Of a DNA stretch of 64,000 nucleotides, positions 36,265 to 44,483 are shown piece after piece; positions within the stretch are counted from its first letter, which is position 1; each line of letters starts with the position of its first letter. The stretch is from an uncultured Oscillospiraceae bacterium (GTDB lineage Bacteria > Bacillota > Clostridia > Oscillospirales > Oscillospiraceae). A program made the translations under genes and the position numbers. The notes below the pieces were generated by a model. The model had not been told where the DNA came from and did not search any database. It saw only the letters and a program-made list of their open reading frames with translations. The stretch spans positions 133,431-197,430 of the forward strand of contig CAJULM010000001.1 of assembly GCA_910587285.1 (NCBI GenBank), given 5' to 3'.

Positions 36265-37551
36265 TCATTCTCCTTTTGAGGGCCGCTTTTCGGCCAGGAT
36301 GTCCACGATGGTTTTCTCGGCGGCAGTCATGCCGGGGGAGGCGATTCGGCCCATATTGCGCATGGTCTCCTCTGGAGTAGGCGCATTGATGCCGTGTATA
36401 CTATGAATATAGACGTTTTCCATGGCCATGTCAACGGCATTCCACGCCGCGTCCACCGCCACCACGCCCTTCATGGCGCAGCCCTGGTTTCCGCCGTCGC
36501 AGATCATGCCGGTGATGCTCCCGGCCAGATTGTTGATGGCATGGGCCATCATCTCCGTGGAGCCGCCCCGGAGGAGCACCAGGCCGCAGGCCATGCCGGT
36601 CCCGGCTGCGATGGCGCAGCCGCAGAAGGCGGACAGCCTGCCGGAATGCTCCTTGATGTACATACACACCAGGCAGCTCAGCGCCGTGGCCCGCAGCAGC
36701 GCCTCCTCGGAATACCCGTTCACCCGGCAGGCGGCGTACAGCGGCATGGTGGCGATGATGCCGTGGGCCCCGGAGCCGGTGATGCTCATGGCCGGCTCCG
36801 GCAGACCCAGCACCCGGGCCTCGATGGCGGCGTTGCACAGCAGGGAGGCGGTCTTCCGCTCGTCGCTGGAGATGAGCTGTCCGCCGTTGGCCTGGAGCAG
36901 CCAGGGGCCGAAGGTGGTCCTCGCGCTGGCCAGCCCCGCCCGGCACAAAGCCATATTCAGATCAAAAGCCCGGCGGATAAAGGACAGCTCATCCACAGGC
37001 ACATGAAGGGCATAGTGGTGAAGCTGGGCCAGAGTATAGCAGTGGATAAGCGGCGGGACTTCCTCTCCGTCCTGAGTCTGAGCAGGCGTTTCAAACACGA
37101 CGCACCCGTTTTCGCAAATGGATACGATGTTGGTATGGGAATCCCGTATGGTCACACAGGCGCTGCCCATTTCCGTGACCACAGTGGCCTCAATGAAGAT
37201 GCGGCTGTCGATCCCGCTCAGCTCCACCTGAACCTTTCCGGCGGCCACCAACTCTTTCGCCTGTTTGGCCTGCCTGGGGGTAACGCCGTCCAGACATTCC
37301 AGACCCTTGGCCGGGTCGCCTCCCACCGCCCCCAGGGCGGCGGCGTGGGCGGCCCCCACCTGACCGCTGCCCGGAATGCCGCAGGTAAAAGCGTTTTTGA
37401 ACAGGCCGCTGTTCAGCCGCAGACGGATCTCCTGAGGTTCCCCGGCACTGCGGGCCCTGGCCGTGGCCGCCGCAAAGGCAATGGCCCCCGGCTCCGTCAC
37501 ACCCAGGGCTGGGCGCATATCCTCCCAGATCAGCTGCGTCAATTCCTGCAT
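36265..37551 (-). CDS. UPF0597/L-cysteine desulfidase family protein (paralog 2)
   Basis: 428-aa paralog of the downstream gene. It keeps FCGCAIAAGTGMACG and MICDGGNQGC but has Val in place of the first Cys (LGVTEPGAIAFAAATA instead of MGCTEP), so its active site or cluster differs and it may act on another substrate or form a heteromer with paralog 1. ATG 37551 has GGAAGGGAG seven bases upstream; longer in-frame starts lack a site. Preceded by a strong intercistronic hairpin. Confidence 0.83.
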   Translation of the reverse strand: MQELTQLIWEDMRPALGVTEPGAIAFAAATARARSAGEPQEIRLRLNSGLFKNAFTCGIPGSGQVGAAHAAALGAVGGDPAKGLECLDGVTPRQAKQAKELVAAGKVQVELSGIDSRIFIEATVVTEMGSACVTIRDSHTNIVSICENGCVVFETPAQTQDGEEVPPLIHCYTLAQLHHYALHVPVDELSFIRRAFDLNMALCRAGLASARTTFGPWLLQANGGQLISSDERKTASLLCNAAIEARVLGLPEPAMSITGSGAHGIIATMPLYAACRVNGYSEEALLRATALSCLVCMYIKEHSGRLSAFCGCAIAAGTGMACGLVLLRGGSTEMMAHAINNLAGSITGMICDGGNQGCAMKGVVAVDAAWNAVDMAMENVYIHSIHGINAPTPEETMRNMGRIASPGMTAAEKTIVDILAEKRPSKGE

Positions 37552-37574
37552 GATGCGCGCTCCCTTCCAAAAAT

Positions 37575-37605
37575 GGCCCCGGTCGGTCAAGAACCGTCCG
37601 GGGCC
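37575..37605 (-). terminator. Intercistronic hairpin in cysteine operon
   Basis: GGCCCCGG / CCGGGGCC stem continued after one mismatch by CGGT/ACCG, 5-nt loop, no U-tract. Lies between the glutaredoxin-like gene and paralog 2, possibly adjusting downstream expression. Confidence 0.5.
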
Positions 37606-37613
37606 GTAGGATG

Positions 37614-37865
37614 TCAGGCCAGAACCTCGTCCAGCGACAGGCTCATGCTGCCGTCCTCCCGGACAAAGCAGGGCACGCCCAGGCGCTGGGTGCCGCGGAT
37701 GTCCGCATACAGCTCGCTGGTCTCCCGGACGTTCAGATAGGTCTGGAGAGCGGCGTGGCAGGACAGGATATCCTGGAAGCTGGCCTCTACTCCGGCGGCG
37801 GTGAGCTGGTTCAGCGCATACAGGGTATCGGGGCAGAGATGGCTGCCGATGACAGTGATTTTCAT
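37614..37865 (-). CDS. Glutaredoxin-related small protein
   Basis: 83-aa thioredoxin-fold protein beginning KITVIGSHLCPDT: a beta strand followed by a C-P-D-T motif with a single active-site Cys, as in monothiol glutaredoxin-like proteins. A cis-Pro motif GVPCF follows near residue 66. It sits between RidA and the desulfidase-family genes, so a role in thiol exchange or persulfide transfer in cysteine catabolism is plausible but unproven. Confidence 0.75.
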   Translation of the reverse strand: MKITVIGSHLCPDTLYALNQLTAAGVEASFQDILSCHAALQTYLNVRETSELYADIRGTQRLGVPCFVREDGSMSLSLDEVLA

Positions 37866-37895
37866 AGTGATGGCTCCTTTTCTAAAATGATTTGA

Positions 37896-38264
37896 TTATT
37901 TGACCGCGATGGCCTCGATCTCACACAGCACGCCCTTGGGCAGGTCCTTCACCGCCACGCAGGAGCGGGCGGGCTTGGACGCGAAGTATTTGGCGTAGAC
38001 CTGGTTGAACGCGGCGAAGTCCCCCATGTCCGCCAGGAAGCAGGTGGTTTTGAGAACCCGATCGAAGTCGGTGCCCGCGGCTTGCAGGATGGCACCCACG
38101 TTTTTACAGCTCTGCTGGGTCTGGGCAGCAATGCCCTCGGGTACCGCGCCGGTGGCGGGATCCACCGGGATCTGGCCGGAGGTGATGACGAAGCCGTTGG
38201 CTTCAAACCCCTGGGAATAGGGGCCGATCGCCCCGGGCGCGTTCTTTGTCTCGATTACTTGCAT
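37896..38264 (-). CDS. RidA family enamine/imine deaminase
   Basis: 122-aa YjgF/YER057c/UK114 protein. Signatures: IGPYSQG at the N-terminus, SGQIPVDPATG, and the C-terminal RSCVAVKDLPKGVLCEIEAIA with the substrate-binding Arg and Glu. RidA hydrolyses reactive 2-aminoacrylate, the intermediate released when PLP or Fe-S enzymes eliminate sulfide from cysteine. Its place among a C-S lyase and two desulfidase-family genes fits that role directly. Confidence 0.93.
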   Translation of the reverse strand: MQVIETKNAPGAIGPYSQGFEANGFVITSGQIPVDPATGAVPEGIAAQTQQSCKNVGAILQAAGTDFDRVLKTTCFLADMGDFAAFNQVYAKYFASKPARSCVAVKDLPKGVLCEIEAIAVK

Positions 38265-38292
38265 CGTGAAAACTCCTTTCTTGTGGTTTGGC

Positions 38293-39552
38293 TCAGGCGT
38301 CGATCAGCTCGCCCGCAGCGGCCTTTTTATCCAGCCAGTCCCTGCCCTCCACCATACGGGTAACCATCATGGAGGCGATGGTGTCGCCCGCGGCGTTGAG
38401 GCAGGTGGCGGCGGGGTCAAACAGGAAGCCCAGGGTGGCGATGAGGGGGAACGCCTCAGGCGGGAAGCCGAACATACTGACAATCAGCATCTCACCCACC
38501 AGCCCGCCGCCGGGAGCGCCGGACAGTACGAAGGCGCTGAGGATGGACACGGCGATGGCCATGGCGTAAGTGTCCACGCCCTGGAAGGGCATCCCAAACA
38601 CGCTGAAGAGGAACGCGATCTTGACGATGGAGCTGAGGACCGAGCCGTCCATGTGCATGGTGCAGCCCATGGGCAGGACCAGGTCGCTGACGTCCTCCGG
38701 CACGCCGATGTTCTGGCAGGCCTCCTTGCTGACGGGGAGGGTGGCGGCGGAGCTCTGGGTGGCGAAGGCGGTGACAGCGGGGGCCAGGATGTACTTCAGC
38801 ATCCGCTTCAGGCCGGTCTTTCCGGCGGCGAACAGGGCATACAGCGGGAAGAAAATGACCACATACAGCAGGCACAGCGGGTAGTACACCACCATGGAGC
38901 GGCCGTAGTCGCCGATGAGCTCCGGGCCGTACACGGCGATGAGATTGGCGAAGTATGCGCCCAGGCCGATGGGGGCCACCTTCATGATGACGCCCACGAA
39001 CTTCATGATGACATCATTGAGGCCGGTCAGCCACTTGCTCATGATATTTTCCTCGCCGTTGCGGCTGATGCTGGACACGCAGAAGCCGAAGATCATGGAG
39101 AAAATGATGAGGGGCAGCATGTTGGACTTGGACAGCAGCTGACTGAAATCGCCCACCGTCAGCGCGCCCACGATCATGTCCCCGGCGCTCTGCATCTGGC
39201 CCATCTCGGCCTCGCCCATCTGGATGCTGGCCCCGGCGGCGGGGTTGAACAGGTTGACCCAGATGAGCACGCAGGCCCCGGCGAAGGCGCCGGTGGCCAG
39301 GAAGGTCAGCAGGGTGCTGCCTAAGATCTTGCCCAGCCGCTTCATATTGGCCATGGCTCCCACAGCAGAGGCGATGGAGGCAAAGACCAGCGGCACGACG
39401 ATGGTGAACATCAGGTTCAGGAAAATATCGCCCAGGGGCTTGAGCTTGGTGCCGAAATCGTGGGCGATGATGCCGATCAGCGCGCCGATGGCAATGCCGC
39501 CCAGGAGCAAAATGGGCATCTTATACTGTTCCCAGAAGGATCTTTTCTGCAT
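38293..39552 (-). CDS. Dicarboxylate/amino acid:cation symporter (DAACS family)
   Basis: 419-aa membrane transporter with eight helices and two re-entrant loops. Signatures: FLNLMFTIVVPLVFASIASA, the Ser-rich hairpin AFATQSSAATLPVS and the cation/substrate block LPMGCTMHMDGS (N replaced by H in the usual NMDG motif), then SGAPGGGLVGEML. Family members import glutamate, aspartate, serine or cystine (TcyP). Its neighbours suggest uptake of a sulfur amino acid such as cystine; this is inference. Confidence 0.9.
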   Translation of the reverse strand: MQKRSFWEQYKMPILLLGGIAIGALIGIIAHDFGTKLKPLGDIFLNLMFTIVVPLVFASIASAVGAMANMKRLGKILGSTLLTFLATGAFAGACVLIWVNLFNPAAGASIQMGEAEMGQMQSAGDMIVGALTVGDFSQLLSKSNMLPLIIFSMIFGFCVSSISRNGEENIMSKWLTGLNDVIMKFVGVIMKVAPIGLGAYFANLIAVYGPELIGDYGRSMVVYYPLCLLYVVIFFPLYALFAAGKTGLKRMLKYILAPAVTAFATQSSAATLPVSKEACQNIGVPEDVSDLVLPMGCTMHMDGSVLSSIVKIAFLFSVFGMPFQGVDTYAMAIAVSILSAFVLSGAPGGGLVGEMLIVSMFGFPPEAFPLIATLGFLFDPAATCLNAAGDTIASMMVTRMVEGRDWLDKKAAAGELIDA

Positions 39553-39583
39553 TGTGATGTCTCCCTTTCTTTTTATGGTGGCG

Positions 39584-40750
39584 TCACAGCGTGTTAATCG
39601 CGGACTTGAGCCGGGCCATAGCCTCTTCCAGCGTGGCCCGGGGGCAGGCGGCGTTGAGCCGCATATAGCCGCTGAGGCTGCGGCCGAAGGTATAGCCCTC
39701 GTTCAGGCCCAGCTTTGCCTTGTGGATGAAGAAGTCCCGGAGCTCTTCGTTGCTCATACCCAGCTCCCGGCAGTCCAGCCACATCAGATAGGTGGCGTCG
39801 GGGCAGTTGGGCTTGATCTGGGGGATGTTCGCCGCGCAGAAGTCCCGGACATAGTCAAAGTTGGCGCTGAGGTAGGGGAGAAGCTGCTCCAGCCACTCCT
39901 CGCCCTCCCGGTAGGCGGCCTCCATGGCCACGGAGCTGAAGGCGTTGTTGCGGTGGATGTCCATGCCCCCCCAGAAGCCGTCGTAGGCCGCTTTCAGTTC
40001 GGCGTTGGGAAAAATGGTGGTGCTGGCCTGGAGCCCCGCCAGGTTGAAGGTCTTGGTGGCGGAGATGCAGGTGATCACGCCGGCGGTGATCTCCGGAGAG
40101 AGGGAGGCGGTGGGGGTGTGGCGCTTGCCGTGGAAGATCAGGTCAGAGTGGATCTCGTCGGACACCAGCAGGGTGTTGTGTTCCATACATATCTCCGCCA
40201 TTTTTGTCAGCTCCTCGGGCGTCCAAACGATGCCCAGGGGGTTGTGGGGATTGCACAGCAGGAACACGTCGCACTCCTTGGCCTTGGCGGCGAAGTCGTC
40301 AAAGTCGATGTGCCAGCGCCCATCGGACTCCACCAGCTTGTTCTCCACCACCGTGCGGCCCCAGGCCTCTACCACGTCGTAGAACTCGGAATACACCGGG
40401 GTCTGGATCAGGACCTTGCCGTTTTTGCTGAACAGCTTCACAATGGCGGACAGCGCGGGCACCACGCCCAGGCTCCAGCTCATCAGCGAGATGTCCGGCT
40501 TCCAGCCGTTGCGCTTGACCTGCCACTGCTGGACGGCCTCAAAATAGCTGTCCGGGCGGGAGGTGTAGCCCCAGATGCCCTCCTCGGCCTTGGCCTTGCA
40601 GGCGTCGATGATGGGCTGGGCGGTGCGGAAATCCATGTCCGCCACCCACAGGGGCAGCACGTCGCCGGTGCCGAACTTTTTGATCCGCTCGTCGTACTTG
40701 GAGGAACGGTTTGCGCTGCGGTCGATCACTTCATCGAAATTGTATTTCAT
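39584..40750 (-). CDS. PatB/MalY-type cystathionine beta-lyase (C-S lyase)
   Basis: 388-aa fold-type I PLP enzyme. The PLP Lys lies in CISATKTFNLAGLQAS near residue 233; other blocks are PLWVADMDF, GYTSRPDSY, NPHNPLG and SDEIHSDL. Such enzymes release pyruvate, ammonia and a thiol or sulfide from cystathionine, cystine or cysteine. ATG 40750 with AAAGGAG is used; a longer reading to 40942 runs into the promoter region. First gene of the sulfur amino acid operon, divergent from an XRE regulator. Confidence 0.92.
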   Translation of the reverse strand: MKYNFDEVIDRSANRSSKYDERIKKFGTGDVLPLWVADMDFRTAQPIIDACKAKAEEGIWGYTSRPDSYFEAVQQWQVKRNGWKPDISLMSWSLGVVPALSAIVKLFSKNGKVLIQTPVYSEFYDVVEAWGRTVVENKLVESDGRWHIDFDDFAAKAKECDVFLLCNPHNPLGIVWTPEELTKMAEICMEHNTLLVSDEIHSDLIFHGKRHTPTASLSPEITAGVITCISATKTFNLAGLQASTTIFPNAELKAAYDGFWGGMDIHRNNAFSSVAMEAAYREGEEWLEQLLPYLSANFDYVRDFCAANIPQIKPNCPDATYLMWLDCRELGMSNEELRDFFIHKAKLGLNEGYTFGRSLSGYMRLNAACPRATLEEAMARLKSAINTL

Positions 40751-40905
40751 GGGCTGCTCCTTTGCTGAAAGCGGCGTCTCATGTCCGGCCATGGGGCGCC
40801 GCCTCGGGTTTTTGGGGCGAGAGCCGCGGCCGCCGGCATCGCCCTTGCGTGCCATTACCATACTTGAACCGGGTGGAAAAGTCCAACGGGCGAATTTTTC
40901 CACAC

Positions 40906-40932
40906 AGGAAACATCTTTACAATTTGTTTCCT
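40906..40932. promoter_or_regulatory. Candidate operator between C-S lyase operon and XRE gene
   Basis: Inverted repeat AGGAAACA (40906-40913) / TGTTTCCT (40925-40932) with 11-bp spacer in the 307-bp divergent region. A second loose pair of TGGAAAA / TTTTTCCA lies near 40874-40902. Candidate binding sites for the divergently encoded XRE regulator. Confidence 0.5.
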
Positions 40933-40948
40933 CAGAATGCAAAATCGA

Positions 40949-41033
40949 TTGCGTTTCCCTCGGAATCCTGTTATACTGTTAAAAGGACAAGTGATTTCAC
41001 AAAATTGGCTCTTTTGAGTAAACTGTGCATAAT
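40949..41033 (+). promoter_or_regulatory. Tandem promoters of the XRE regulator gene
   Basis: P1: TTGCGT (40949-40954), 17 bp, TATACT (40972-40977). P2: TTGGCT (41005-41010), 17 bp, CATAAT (41028-41033). P1 is the better match. Confidence 0.6.
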
Positions 41034-41057
41034 GTGCAATTTTAGGAGGTCAATTCT

Positions 41058-41762
41058 ATGAATATCGCCGAAGAAACCGGGAGCAAGATCCGGCATTACC
41101 GGAAAATAAAGCAGATGACGGTGGAACAACTGGCCACCGCCATCCGCAAAAGCAAATCCTGCGTATCAAAATATGAGTCGGGACAGATCACCATCGACGT
41201 GGTAACGCTGTACGAAATCGCCCAGGCCCTGGATGTGAAGGTGACACAGCTGCTCCACCTGCCCCTGTCACCCCATCCGGGGGCGCCCTCCGGATCGGTC
41301 CCCTCCTTTTTTGTGGGGCTGAGCCATTTGTATATGTACTATTATGATGGGCGGAAAAACCGCCTTACCCGCTGCGTGGTGGACATTTTTTCAGAGGTAG
41401 AGCCTGGGGTCTATCAGGTTCAGATGTACATGAACGTGGACGACTACAGTCACTATCAGCAGTGCGAAAATCTGTATGACGGCGTGCTGACCCATTACGA
41501 CGCGCTGAGCACGCTGATCATGAAGAATCAGAGCATGGAGATGGACAACTACCAGGTGGGCATTCCCAGCCCTTATATGAACGCCCCCACCAAATGGGCA
41601 CTGGCCTTTGGAATCTCCAGCCGGCCTTTAATGCCCACCTCCACTAAAGTGCTGTTGTCCAAAACCGTCCAAAAGGAAACCCCGGAATTTGAAAAGGAGC
41701 TGCGCTTGTCCAAGGAGGACATCCGCCTGATGAAGCAGTATAATATGCTGACGGTTTTGTGA
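41058..41762 (+). CDS. XRE-family transcriptional regulator
   Basis: 234-aa protein with a Cro/CI-type helix-turn-helix in residues 5-66 (MTVEQLATAIRKSKSCVSKYESGQITIDVVTLYEIAQAL). The remainder, about 150 aa, has no domain I recognise and may be an effector-sensing part. Strong TAGGAGG site before ATG. Divergent from the C-S lyase operon and a likely controller of it. It is the last host-type gene before the accessory region. Confidence 0.87.
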   Translation: MNIAEETGSKIRHYRKIKQMTVEQLATAIRKSKSCVSKYESGQITIDVVTLYEIAQALDVKVTQLLHLPLSPHPGAPSGSVPSFFVGLSHLYMYYYDGRKNRLTRCVVDIFSEVEPGVYQVQMYMNVDDYSHYQQCENLYDGVLTHYDALSTLIMKNQSMEMDNYQVGIPSPYMNAPTKWALAFGISSRPLMPTSTKVLLSKTVQKETPEFEKELRLSKEDIRLMKQYNMLTVL

Positions 41763-41773
41763 AAGCACCTTGA

Positions 41774-42079
41774 TTTTTCAGGTCCAGACATCTATTACAT
41801 GATGATGTGGTTTTTGAAAAATCTTTTACAAAATTAGGATTCAATCCTTCCGAAACTCCAAATTTTCCAAGAAAATTTCCAACTACGGATGAATTAACAA
41901 AAGATGTATATGAAATTACAGGAATAGGAAAATGTGATGATGGGCGAGGGGAACGAACTGTTACGAAATATGTGATAAATTATAACTCAAAGTATTACTC
42001 CGTGATTAACTGGATTGATGTCCCAGAAGAACTGTGTGATCAGAGTAATCTTCGGGAGGCTATGGGATTTCAGCCTTAA
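41774..42079 (+). pseudogene. Remnant of an unrecognised gene, 3' part only
   Basis: An AT-rich open frame of about 100 codons ending GFQP, open back to a stop at 41771-41773. The reading (HDDVVFEKSFTKLGFNPSETPNF, then TVTKYVINYNSKYYSVINWIDVP) looks like real protein, but the only start is a GTG at 41807 without a ribosome-binding site, so it is probably the 3' end of a truncated gene. Base composition is clearly poorer in G+C than the flanks, which suggests foreign origin. Family not recognised. Confidence 0.45.
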
Positions 42080-42201
42080 TGCAGAAACTTTCTCATGGTA
42101 TAAGAGAGTACTTTTTGAAGATTTGTTCTGTCAGCAGCCTCGCATCCTTTCAAAGTAAAAGAGCATCAACAACGAAGGAATTTGTCCCATATCTAAGAGT
42201 T

Positions 42202-42237
42202 AAGGCCGCCGCTCACCAGAACGTGCGGCCTTTTCTT
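42202..42237 (+). terminator. Rho-independent terminator
   Basis: AAGGCCGC (42202-42209) / GCGGCCTT (42225-42232) followed by TTTTCTT. Ends transcription coming from the XRE or remnant gene. A small palindrome, TTACCTCA-AAG-TGAGGTAA, follows at 42236-42254. Confidence 0.75.
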
Positions 42238-42255
42238 ACCTCAAAGTGAGGTAAG

Positions 42256-42440
42256 TTATCTGGGCACAGGGGCTTGCCTGCCCACAACGGTGAAGCCGGA
42301 GGCGGAAAATTCCGTTACCAATACATTGTTCATGCCATAGGAACAGTGGCAGACCAGCAGCTTGCCCGCCTCGTTGCGGCCCACAATCAGGCCAACATGG
42401 GAAGCGGCCGGGTACAGGGCAAAATCCCCTAGCATGACAG
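42256..42440 (-). pseudogene. C-terminal fragment of NlpC/P60-type cell-wall peptidase
   Basis: About 60 residues, GDFALYPAASHVGLIVGRNEAG...VCHCSYGMNNV...GFTVVGRQ, match the C-terminal half of the NlpC/P60 (or CHAP-like) endopeptidases carried by conjugative elements, including the catalytic His in SHVGLIVG. The catalytic-Cys half is missing and the upstream bases form a small hairpin (GACAGCGG/CCGCTGTC, 42436-42460). A relic of an integrative conjugative element. Confidence 0.65.
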
Positions 42441-42484
42441 CGGCCAGCGATACCGCTGTCATACTGCTTTTACACCGTCCCTAA

Positions 42485-42539
42485 GCAAAAGGACATCAGC
42501 GGCTGGGGGCTTCATCCTCTGCCGCTGATATCCTTTTGC
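42485..42539. terminator. Long inverted repeat, terminator-like
   Basis: 19-bp inverted repeat with one mismatch (GCAAAAGGACATCAGCGGC / GCCGCTGATATCCTTTTGC), 17-bp loop. Lies between the peptidase relic and the integrase relic; possibly the original terminator of an element gene. Confidence 0.55.
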
Positions 42540-42574
42540 CGTACCGTGTTTGCCACCCCTCGGTTCACATAGTG

Positions 42575-42756
42575 TTGAATCAGATACTTGATGCCGCCGT
42601 GGAAGATGGCTTGATTGCCAAGAATCCGTTGAAGTCCAAGAGAATCAAAATCACAGGTAAAACCAGCCAAGCCACAGTACCCTATAGCTTGGAGCAAATG
42701 CGCTTCCTGGTTCAGCATATCGCGGGGACATTAAAGACTCCTTAGACCGGGCATAT
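42575..42756 (+). pseudogene. Integrase gene fragment duplicated from the adjacent integrase family
   Basis: 182 bp that match positions 43414-43593 of the neighbouring integrase gene almost base for base, with a handful of substitutions and a 2-bp insertion near the end. It encodes LNQILDAAVEDGLIAKNPLK and then YSLEQMRFLVQHI before the frame breaks. It is a scrap of a second, related element that used the same site. Confidence 0.85.
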
Positions 42757-42768
42757 AATGGAGGTTAT

Positions 42769-44088
42769 ATGAACCTATTGAGCCACTGGCCCGACCTGCT
42801 CACACTCCAGGAGGCCGCAGAAATTCTAAGGGCAGACCCCGCCACAGTGGGCAGTTTTATCCAGGCCGGAGAAATCACTTGTATAGAAATAGCGGGGAAA
42901 TCGTTGATTCCTCGCGCATTCCTGGAATATTTCATTGAAAAAAGTTGCAAGATGTGCTATAATAAGGGTGTAAAAGCAGACACCCCCGCCCCTGTCGGCC
43001 AGGGGCAGCACCTTGACAACCGCATAGAGTTGGATTGTACGCCATTTCAAGGAGAGAATGAGATGGCACCGAAAATTACCCGTACTGTCACCATAAACGG
43101 CGCGAAACACTGGATAAGGGCCAACACCGAACAGGAATACGCTGACAAGCTGCTCAAGCTGGTGGGCACCCAGGACACCGCCCAGGAGCATAGCAAGCAC
43201 CTTTTTGCCGAGTACGCTACAACTTGGTTTGAAACCTACTCCAAACCCAACATTGAGACCGTGACCGCCACCACCTACAAGCGGCAGCTCACCCGGCACT
43301 TACTCCCCGCCTTTAGCGGCCTGACTGTGGAGGACATTACCACCGATGACGTTCAACGGCTGTTCAACGGCATGACCGGGGCCAAGGCCACCAAGGACAA
43401 GGCCAAGATGGTATTGAATCAGATACTTGACGCCGCCGTGGAGGATGGCCTGATTGCCAAGAATCCGTTGAAGTCCAAGAGAATCAAAATCACGGGCAAA
43501 ACCAGTCAAGCCACAGTCCCCTATAGCGTCGAGCAAATGCGCTTCCTGGTTCAGCATATCGGGGACATTAAAGACCCCTTAGACCGGGCATATCTGGCAA
43601 TCCAGGCCCTTCACCCCTTGCGCCTGGAAGAAGTCTTAGGGCTGCAAGGCGCGGACATTGACCGGGAGGGTATGGCGATACACATTTGCAGGGCCGTGAC
43701 CCACCCCACCCGGAACCAGCCGGAAATCAAGGACACCAAGACGCAGAGCAGCACCCGGACTATCGGCCTTTCTGCTCTGGCCGTCCCCCATCTCCCCCAG
43801 GTTGCGGAAAATGAATTCGTGTTTGGTGGCACCAAGCCCCTATCCTATACACAGGTTCGGAAGATGTGCGACCGTATCAGGCGGGATATAGGGTTCACCG
43901 AGAATATCACGCCCATCCGCTTCCGTACCACCGTACTGACCGACCTATACGACCAAACCAAGGACATCAAGCTGGCCCAGGCAGCGGCAGGGCACACCAC
44001 GTCAGCCATGACCCTGCGTTACTACGTCAAGGGCCGGGAAACTATCTCCAAAGCCGCCGCCGTTGTTGACCGCGCCTACTCCGGGTAG
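42769..44088 (+). CDS. Tyrosine recombinase/integrase with N-terminal Xis-like segment in frame
   Basis: Residues 1-65 form an excisionase-like helix-turn-helix (LLTLQEAAEILRADPATVGSFIQ ... LEYFIEKS); residues 99-439 are a tyrosine integrase with SAM-like core-binding domain and catalytic domain (first Arg in HPLRLEEVLGL, GHTTSAMT, Tyr in LRYYVKG). A perfect promoter (42935-42963) and AAGGAGA before ATG 43063 suggest the integrase is normally made from 43063, with the Xis-like part a separate gene that lost its stop. In the HxxR motif the His is replaced by Ile (TPIRFRTT); related integrases may share this. It points at the tRNA-type att core 217 bp downstream. Confidence 0.85.
   Translation: MNLLSHWPDLLTLQEAAEILRADPATVGSFIQAGEITCIEIAGKSLIPRAFLEYFIEKSCKMCYNKGVKADTPAPVGQGQHLDNRIELDCTPFQGENEMAPKITRTVTINGAKHWIRANTEQEYADKLLKLVGTQDTAQEHSKHLFAEYATTWFETYSKPNIETVTATTYKRQLTRHLLPAFSGLTVEDITTDDVQRLFNGMTGAKATKDKAKMVLNQILDAAVEDGLIAKNPLKSKRIKITGKTSQATVPYSVEQMRFLVQHIGDIKDPLDRAYLAIQALHPLRLEEVLGLQGADIDREGMAIHICRAVTHPTRNQPEIKDTKTQSSTRTIGLSALAVPHLPQVAENEFVFGGTKPLSYTQVRKMCDRIRRDIGFTENITPIRFRTTVLTDLYDQTKDIKLAQAAAGHTTSAMTLRYYVKGRETISKAAAVVDRAYSG
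42935..42963 (+). promoter_or_regulatory. Integrase promoter inside the Xis-like coding segment
   Basis: TTGAAA (42935-42940), exactly 17 bp, TATAAT (42958-42963). It is followed by AAGGAGA (43049-43055) and ATG 43063. Confidence 0.75.
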
Positions 44089-44268
44089 TAGTCCCGACAG
44101 TTGCAAAGTATTTGCAGGACAAAAAACCCAAAAACCGTTGCGGCACAACGGTTTGGAGGTCCTTGACCCCCTCAAAAATTGCAAAATCTTTTGCAAAAAG
44201 CCCATTCCCCCGGCAACGAGGTCTTTTGAGAATTTCAAACGCCCTCGAAAAGTTGAATAAATTAAGCA

Positions 44269-44303
44269 AAAACCGCCTAAATCCAACGATTTAAGCGGTT
44301 TTT
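44269..44303 (+). terminator. Integrase terminator next to att core
   Basis: AAAACCGC-C-TAAATC / GATTTA-A-GCGGTTTT hairpin with TTTTT, ending 1 bp before the tRNA-like att core. The same arrangement with a different stem occurs at 60293-60324. Confidence 0.85.
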
Positions 44304-44304
44304 G

Positions 44305-44349
44305 TGGAGCTGCTATCCAGATTTGAACTGGAGACCTCATCCTTACCAA
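44305..44349 (-). repeat. att core 1: 3' half of tRNA-Thr(GGT)
   Basis: Read on the minus strand, this 45-bp sequence runs from the anticodon loop TTGGTAA through GGATG, AGGTC, the T arm TCCAG-TTCAAAT-CTGGA and TAGCAGCT to CCA, which is the 3' part of a threonine tRNA. The 5' half is absent, so this is an attachment-site duplication and not a tRNA gene. Identical copy at 60327-60371. Confidence 0.85.
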
Positions 44350-44463
44350 CTGATTTCCAACCCTCGAAACGCCTCCATTCGGCGCTTTGGGGGCATTTTT
44401 GTTCCAGAAAATCGGAGGCAATCGTGCTTTCCGCTCCATTGCCTCCGCCCGCTCGTTTCCTAT

Positions 44464-44483
44464 TGTGGGTCAAGTTGTGGGTC
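44464..44483 (+). repeat. TGTGGGTC direct repeat near att core 1
   Basis: TGTGGGTC-AAGT-TGTGGGTC, 20 bp, identical to 60220-60239. Two 8-bp units with a 12-bp period resemble integrase arm-binding sites. Confidence 0.6.

Noticed and set aside
44305..44380. Complete tRNA-Thr gene
   Set aside because: The 5' side of the anticodon stem, D arm and acceptor strand are missing at both cores; only the 3' half is present.
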